From: Acidobacteriota bacterium
Lineage (GTDB): Bacteria; Acidobacteriota; HRBIN11
Assembly: GCA_025061865.1 (NCBI GenBank)
Contig: JANXAA010000036.1
Coordinates: 1 to 11,130 of the forward strand
Direction of reading: 5' to 3'
DNA: 11,130 bases
Part shown: piece after piece, positions 7,053 to 11,130 of the stretch
Layout: each line of letters begins with the position of its first letter
How positions within the stretch are numbered: the first letter of the stretch is position 1
Position numbers and translations under genes: made by a program
The notes under the pieces: model-generated
What the model saw: the letters and a program-made list of their open reading frames with translations, nothing else
Databases searched by the model: none
Told to the model about the DNA's origin: nothing

Positions 7053-7797
7053 GCTCTCGGCTCGTCTATCGGGTGAACCTGGAAGCGATGGATTACGTCT
7101 TCCATGCGACGTTTCAAGTCGGACGCGTGTACCGGACAGGCCCTACATCGGTAATTATGCCCTGGCCTTCGCTTTCCATCGGTCCCGCTATCCTCGACGG
7201 GTAGAATAACTATGAGCATCCGCCCTGGCCTCGCCATCGCGAGGAGATCCGCCGTTGGGACGGACGGTGGTATATATTTCCGGCCCGTCCCGGGGACCCC
7301 TCTTTCGGATCGGCCGCAAAACCCTCAATGCCCTGGAAGAGGCTTACCGTCTCTTTCGGGTCAGGAACACGCAGTTGCCCGACCTGGGCCAAGCCGAGCC
7401 GATCGCTCCAGGCTCCCGCTTGGTCACCTATGTCATCACCCCCGACGACGAATGGAAGCCGGGCCCCCGTCTGATTCCCTTGGGAAAGTGGATGGACCCG
7501 TGCCGGGTGAAATCCGAACCGGCTGATCGCGTGGAGGTGCAAAACCTGTCAGACGTCGTCATCGAAGCTCGTCTCGACTGCAGGCGGCCCCGACCCGTCT
7601 ATCTGGCTCTGGAGGACCTCCGCTTACGGCCGGCGCAGTTCGAGGGTGCCCTGCGTTCCCGGCCGGCTCGCATCGTGTGGGACGCTCGCTTTACCCAGCA
7701 CCTCCAGGTCTTGAGATGGACCTTCCGAGACGAGACGGTATACCTACCGGACCTGGAACATCCGCACTTTGCCTGCCCTGCCGAGAAGGCGAGTTAG
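7049..7797 (+). pseudogene. csc1: csc1 (type I-D Cascade Cas5-group subunit), frameshifted
   Basis: Csc1 is the Cas5-group subunit of the type I-D interference complex. Read across frames, the region spells a protein of about 250 residues with family features. It opens in one frame with VYRVNLEAMDYVFHATFQVGRVYRTG (7061-7141 region). A shift near 7141 continues as YIGNYALAFAF (7144-7176) up to a TAA at 7207. A second shift near 7204 restores the first frame as NNYEHPPWPRHREEIRRW and DGRWYIFPARP. A third near 7316, at an AAAA run, leads to the last 160 codons with LNALEEAYRL, PGSRLVTYVIT and the hallmark LIPLGKWM (7471-7494), ending at TAG 7797. At least three single-base indels make it non-functional. 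The start ATG overlaps the preceding stop as ATGA. Csc1 identity rests on remembered family motifs (TIGR03159) and on the adjacent cas3'; it has not been searched. Confidence 0.75.
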
Positions 7798-7802
7798 GAC
7801 CC

Positions 7803-8741
7803 ATGGAACCCATCCGATGGAGTTTAGCACCCACAGAATTACCCTGGATACCCGTCCCCGAAGACCGTCCCGTCCATCGGCTTGGAAGCCCTATACCCTT
7901 ACCCAATCGAAGCCATAGACACTTGTCACCAGTTGCTTAGTGATAAGTAGTCATCTTTCATCTTTGTCTCGGCCCCCACGGTCAGCGGCAAAACGCTAGC
8001 CGCCTACCTACCCGTGTGGGTCCCCTGCTCGGGTCAACAGAAAGACCGACTCCGAGCTGTCGGCATCTATCCGACCAATGCCCTAATTGACGATCAGTTC
8101 TATACTCTTTGGCAATACGCCGGTCGCCTCAGAGGGGACCTGAAGAGGGACATTCAAATTCTCCATGCACCAGCCCTCGACCGACTGGCGGCCCAGGCGG
8201 AAGCCGAAGGCCATCGAGGGCACGGCGAACCGAACGGATCGCCCAGACCCTTGGCTCCGCCCAGATCATCCTGACAAATCCAGACATCCTGTTCTATCTC
8301 ACCTTCTTCCTGTACCCCTCCGTGGGGGGAAGCCTTTGGGACGCCGTCGCCTATTTGGAATCTTTCGACCCATGGGTCGTGTACGAGTTTCATCTTTACG
8401 ATACTTACCAGCAGGCTTGTCTCTTTTGGACGATCGGCGTACGTCGGCGGCGCGTACGGAGTCGGCCGACGATCGCCTTGCTCTTGAGTGCTACGCCCCG
8501 GGCCTCCGAGCGTCTGCGCCAGTGGGCCCAAGCGCTGGGCCTGGAATGGAAGCCCCTTTCCCAACCGACTCTTCCGCCTCTAGGGCGTATAGGCCATGGG
8601 GTTCAAGAATCTTTAGAGCTCTGGGTCCATGCCGGCAATTTAGAGCAGTGGGATGAAGAAGCCATTATTCGGGAACGCATCGTCCCCCTATGGGAACAAG
8701 CCCCTGACTTAGTCAGTGCGAACCTGCCCGCCTCTCTTTGA
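7803..8741 (+). pseudogene. cas3: cas3' helicase (type I-D, cyano type), decayed and truncated
   Basis: Remnant of the stand-alone Cas3' helicase of type I-D CRISPR systems, which unwinds target DNA after Cascade binding. ATG 7803 lies 5 bases after the csc1 stop. The first frame gives MEPIRWSLAPTELPWIPVPE; a +1 shift by about 7873 gives IGLEALYPYPIEAIDT, resembling a helicase Q-motif region. An in-frame TAG follows at 7948. Walker A then reads APTVSGKTLAAYLP (7972 on), with Val at 7981-7983 where Gly of PTGSGKT is expected. Next come VGIYPTNALIDDQ, another shift between about 8190 and 8230, IILTNPDILFYL, and VVYEFHLYD, with Tyr (8382-8384) where the DEFH-box Asp belongs. SAT of motif III is intact (8487-8495). 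The frame ends at 8741, about half the usual family length, and no second RecA domain is recognised. Family TIGR03158 by motif memory; clearly dead. Confidence 0.8.
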
Positions 8742-8996
8742 AAGCGTGCCTTGCTACGTGCGAGGCCGACTGGGCCCACCCTACTGGGCCGGACGCATGT
8801 TCGTCAGACACTCGGCTTTCCTGATGGCCGGTCTTCTTAGTAGTGTTTGCGATAGCGACGGGAGTTAGGCCCTAGAACTTCCGTCAAGAACTCAAAAAGA
8901 TGAAGTTCTCCGACAATTAGGTTTCCTGAACGATACCGCCAGCGAGGAGCGGCGGTAATCGCAGAAAAGCCGGGTCCTCGCCCCGCCTCCATCGGC
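8742..8996. other. Decayed sequence between cas3' remnant and CRISPR repeats
   Basis: No intact gene. A reading frame of 40 codons (8746-8868) has a coding look (VPCYVRGRLGPPYWAGRMF and on to LMAGLL); through 8728-8745 it can be joined to the cas3' frame by one more single-base shift, so it may be a further fragment of cas3' or of a downstream cas gene. I recognise no domain. From 8870 onward the composition is richer in A and T than the flanks and nothing coding is seen. Confidence 0.45.
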
Positions 8997-9200
8997 GCTT
9001 TAAAGACCTAAAACTCCTACCAGGACCGAAACCGGCAAGGCCTTTCCCGAGTTCCAAGGCTTTAAAACCCTTATCCGGGGATCGAAAACCATGAGGCACA
9101 GACGTTTGATCCTCGCCGATGGGGCCTTAGAAGGGCCTGTATTCCAACTTTCCTCAACCGGGGGTTCCGAAGTTCTGAGACCCCTATCAGGGATTGAAAC
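8997..9200 (+). CRISPR. Three degenerate CRISPR repeats (relic array)
   Basis: Three units align along their whole length: 8997-9032 (36 bases), 9051-9089 (39) and 9164-9200 (37). The last is the best preserved: it begins GTTCC, has a central partly palindromic CCCCTATCAGGG and ends ATTGAAAC, the layout of 37-base repeats known from type I-D arrays, whose crRNA 5' handle is derived from ATTGAAAC. Against it the first unit has 24 of 36 aligned matches plus a 1-base gap, and the second 28 of 37 matches plus two 1-base insertions. Of the 21 differences 19 are transitions. The gaps between units, 18 and 74 bases, are not uniform, so the spacers have been partly lost or rearranged. Orientation implies transcription on the + strand. 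There is no adaptation gene nearby, and the repeats lie just past the csc1-cas3' remnant. Confidence 0.7.
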
Positions 9201-9359
9201 GGGTGGATCTATTGCGGGGATGTCTTCGAAGACAACGTGTTTACGTGGGAGGGCCGATGGACTCACCGGCGCGTAGACGTCTTATGGATCAAGATCGTCC
9301 GAGGGCATGTCCGGCAGTCCGGCATCTTGCTATGGTCGGAGGTTCACCGCTCGTCCTAA
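9195..9359 (+). pseudogene. Possible decayed coding fragment, unidentified
   Basis: A 54-codon frame with no start codon or ribosome binding site reads GWIYCGDVFEDNVFTWEGRW and continues through HRRVDVLWIKIVRGHVRQSG and WSEVHRSS to TAA at 9357-9359. A neighbouring frame carries on as LKTVAGYQRQVMHVSELEML to a stop at 9418. The composition is protein-like and suggests a frameshifted remnant, perhaps a transposase or a cas gene, but I recognise no motif. It begins inside the last CRISPR repeat, which argues against an original gene start there. Confidence 0.3.
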
Positions 9360-9419
9360 AAACGGTGGCGGGCTATCAGCGGCAGGTCATGCATGTCTCG
9401 GAACTCGAGATGCTTTAAC

Positions 9420-9616
9420 CGTCGGAAGCTGCAAACGGATCACTTTGAAAGACATCCTGGCGGAGCGGTCTTGCTGAATGAAGGGGGAGGTCGAATATTA
9501 GACGGGGAGATGTCAGGGGGACCCCGATCTAACGAGCGGGGTCAGGATGGTAGGGGACCTGCTCTACCGAGCGGGGCTTGGACCCTGCATTTGTACCCTT
9601 CGATGGGAGGTGCTGG
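9420..9616. other. hyuB upstream region with hairpin and direct repeat
   Basis: No gene is visible. GACCCCG (9520-9526) and CGGGGTC (9537-9543) form a perfect 7-bp stem with a 10-base loop. TAACGAGCGGGG (9530-9541) recurs 35 bases later as TACCGAGCGGGG (9565-9576) with one mismatch. The second copy, with its flank GGCTTGGA, resembles the sequence before tyrS at 3055-3073. A promoter is expected here, but no clear -35/-10 pair stands out. Confidence 0.45.
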
Positions 9617-11130
9617 GTGTCCGTCGCAAGGGTCGACCCCGTCCGTTTGGAAGTCTTCCGCCACATGCTGGGGGCCATCGCCGAGGAGATGGGCTCCGTC
9701 CTGGAGCGGAGCGCCTACTCGGCCAACATCAAGGAGCGGCGGGACTTCTCCTGCGCTGTCTTCGACGCTGGTGGCCGTCTCATCGCCCAGGCCGCCCATA
9801 TTCCGGTCCATCTCGGGGCGATGCCCCTATCGGTTCAAGCCGCCCTGGAAGCCTTCCCGGACCTCGAACCCGATGACATCGTCCTCCTGAATGACCCCTA
9901 CCAGGGCGGGACGCACCTGCCGGACGTGACCCTGATCTATCCTGTCTTCATCGAGGGTCGCCTCACGTTCTTCACGGCCAATCGGGCTCATCAATCAGAC
10001 ATCGGGGGTATGACCCCAGGGTCCATGCCCCTGGCCTCGGAGATCTTCCAAGAAGGCCTCATCTTACCGCCGGTCCGTCTGTACCGACGCGGGGAGCGTA
10101 ATGAAGACCTCTGGCGGGTCTTGCTGGCCAACGTCCGGACGCCGGAGGAGCGGGAGGGCGACCTACTCGCCCAGGTCTATGCCTGCCGAGTGGGCGCCCA
10201 GCGCCTTCGGGAGCTTGTCGGGAAATACGGCCGGGAAGAGGTCCTCTTCTATAGCCAGGCCCTGCTGGACTACTCGGAGGCCCTCATGCGGCACGCCCTG
10301 GCCCAAATCCCCGAGGGCCTGTACACTTTTGAGGACTTCTTGGACGACGACGGCTTCTCGGAAACGCCCGTCCGCATCCGGGCCACCGTTACGGTCCGGT
10401 CGGCTCAGGCCGTCGTCGACTTCACGGGCTCCGACCCCCAGCGTCAGGGCAGCGTCAACGCCGTTTACGCCGTGACGCTGTCGGCCGTGCGGTACTGCTT
10501 CCGGGCCCTCCTGGAGGGCGATGCTCCGACGAACGACGGCCTCTTCCGTCCGATTACGGTCGTCGCCCCTGCAGGGACCGTCGTCCATGCCCGGCCCCCG
10601 GCACCCGTCTCGGCCGGCAACGTCGAAACGTCCCAGCGGATCGTGGACGTCGTCCTAGGAGCCCTCGCCCAGGCCGTGCCCGACCGCATCCCAGCTGCCG
10701 CCCAGGGGACGATGAATAACCTGACCTTCGGGGGCATCTTCCAAGGCCGGCCCTTTGCCTTCTACGAGACCCTGGGCGGGGGCGCTGGGGCTGGTCCCCA
10801 CGGCGATGGCGAAAGTGCCATCCACACCCACATGACCAACACGATGAACACGCCCGTCGAGGCCCTCGAACGGCTGTTCCCCGTTCGAATCTGGCGATAC
10901 TCGATCCGGTGGGGCTCCGGTGGCGAAGGCCGCCATCGAGGCGGGGACGGGATCGTCCGGGAAGTCGAGTTCCTGGCTCCGGCCCGGGTCGGACTCATCT
11001 CGGACCGCCGGAAGATGGCTCCCTATGGCCTCGCCGGGGGCCGACCCCGCCACCCGGGTCGGGATAGGTTGTTTAGAGTAGACCGGGCCCACGTCGACCA
11101 GCCGGGCCAGGTTAACTTGGAAGTGCAACC
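9617..11130 (+). CDS. hyuB: Hydantoinase B / oxoprolinase family protein, N-terminal 504 residues (3' end outside window)
   Basis: The beta-type subunit of ATP-dependent N-methylhydantoinase / 5-oxoprolinase-like enzymes, which work with a HyuA partner to open cyclic amide substrates in the cytoplasm. Conserved blocks appear in order: ERSAYSANIKERRDFSCAVFD, AQAAHIPVHLGAMP, LLNDPYQGGTHLPDVTLIYPVF, TANRAHQSDIGGMTPGSMP, AGNVETSQRIVDVVLGAL, GTMNNLTFGG, THMTNTMNTPVEALE and GSGGEGRHRGGDGIVREVE. The GTG start is set by GGGAGGT at 9605-9611, 5 bases upstream, and by homology starting soon after. The frame is still open at the window end; family members usually run some tens of residues further. In many relatives the ANRAH block has a second His where Gln stands here, though this position varies. 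No hyuA precedes it; a partner could lie downstream, outside the window. Substrate cannot be assigned. Confidence 0.94.
   Translation, partial: MSVARVDPVRLEVFRHMLGAIAEEMGSVLERSAYSANIKERRDFSCAVFDAGGRLIAQAAHIPVHLGAMPLSVQAALEAFPDLEPDDIVLLNDPYQGGTHLPDVTLIYPVFIEGRLTFFTANRAHQSDIGGMTPGSMPLASEIFQEGLILPPVRLYRRGERNEDLWRVLLANVRTPEEREGDLLAQVYACRVGAQRLRELVGKYGREEVLFYSQALLDYSEALMRHALAQIPEGLYTFEDFLDDDGFSETPVRIRATVTVRSAQAVVDFTGSDPQRQGSVNAVYAVTLSAVRYCFRALLEGDAPTNDGLFRPITVVAPAGTVVHARPPAPVSAGNVETSQRIVDVVLGALAQAVPDRIPAAAQGTMNNLTFGGIFQGRPFAFYETLGGGAGAGPHGDGESAIHTHMTNTMNTPVEALERLFPVRIWRYSIRWGSGGEGRHRGGDGIVREVEFLAPARVGLISDRRKMAPYGLAGGRPRHPGRDRLFRVDRAHVDQPGQVNLEVQ

Noticed and set aside
8109..8656. Overlapping + strand open frames that could be taken as small hypothetical genes.
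   Set aside because: Joined across frames they give helicase motifs in the right order, so they are pieces of one broken cas3' gene.
8840..8890. A possible inverted CRISPR repeat copy around AGAACTTCCG.
   Set aside because: Only about ten bases match and the rest does not align without several gaps.
9552..9590. On the minus strand, GGTAGAGC and a GGGTCCAAGCCCC stretch resemble tRNA D-arm and T-arm pieces.
   Set aside because: The two pieces are too close together and in the wrong order for a tRNA, with no anticodon arm between them.

Overview
The window is GC-rich bacterial DNA in which every recognisable gene lies on the + strand. Proline, arginine and valine codons ending in C or G dominate. 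I cannot name the organism. The gene set (SppA, a KMSKS-type TyrRS, a glutamine-dependent asparagine synthetase, HyuB and a type I-D CRISPR remnant) fits an environmental, possibly thermophilic, bacterium of no specific phylum, and that is inference only.

Positions 1-2958 hold a compact, overlapping gene string: the 3' part of an SppA-type signal peptide peptidase, an alpha/beta hydrolase and a J-domain protein with a TPR-like C-terminus. Each start lies inside the end of the previous gene. A strong palindrome sits in the 3' end of the hydrolase gene, just before the J-protein start. Positions 3115-4377 encode tyrosyl-tRNA synthetase with its own ribosome binding site. A 355-base gap with two sizeable inverted-repeat structures follows, then a GTG-started asparagine synthetase (4733-6667).

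Positions 6668-9616 are the unusual part. No intact gene is visible there, but read across frames the DNA spells out remnants of a type I-D (cyano-type) CRISPR-Cas locus. They are the charged 3' tail of an unidentified gene joined by an ATGA overlap to a frameshifted csc1, then a cas3' helicase with an in-frame stop, frameshifts, a broken Walker A glycine, a broken Walker B aspartate and no visible second helicase domain, then three decayed 36-39 base CRISPR repeats. The genes on both sides are intact, so the damage looks like real local decay and not general sequencing error. Cas10d, Cas6, Cas4, Cas1 and Cas2 are not recognisable.

From 9617 to the end runs the 5' part of a hydantoinase B/oxoprolinase-type gene (hyuB) with a good ribosome binding site and a GTG start; it leaves the window. 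The housekeeping genes do not form one pathway. The single coherent story is a dead type I-D CRISPR-Cas locus between asnB and hyuB.
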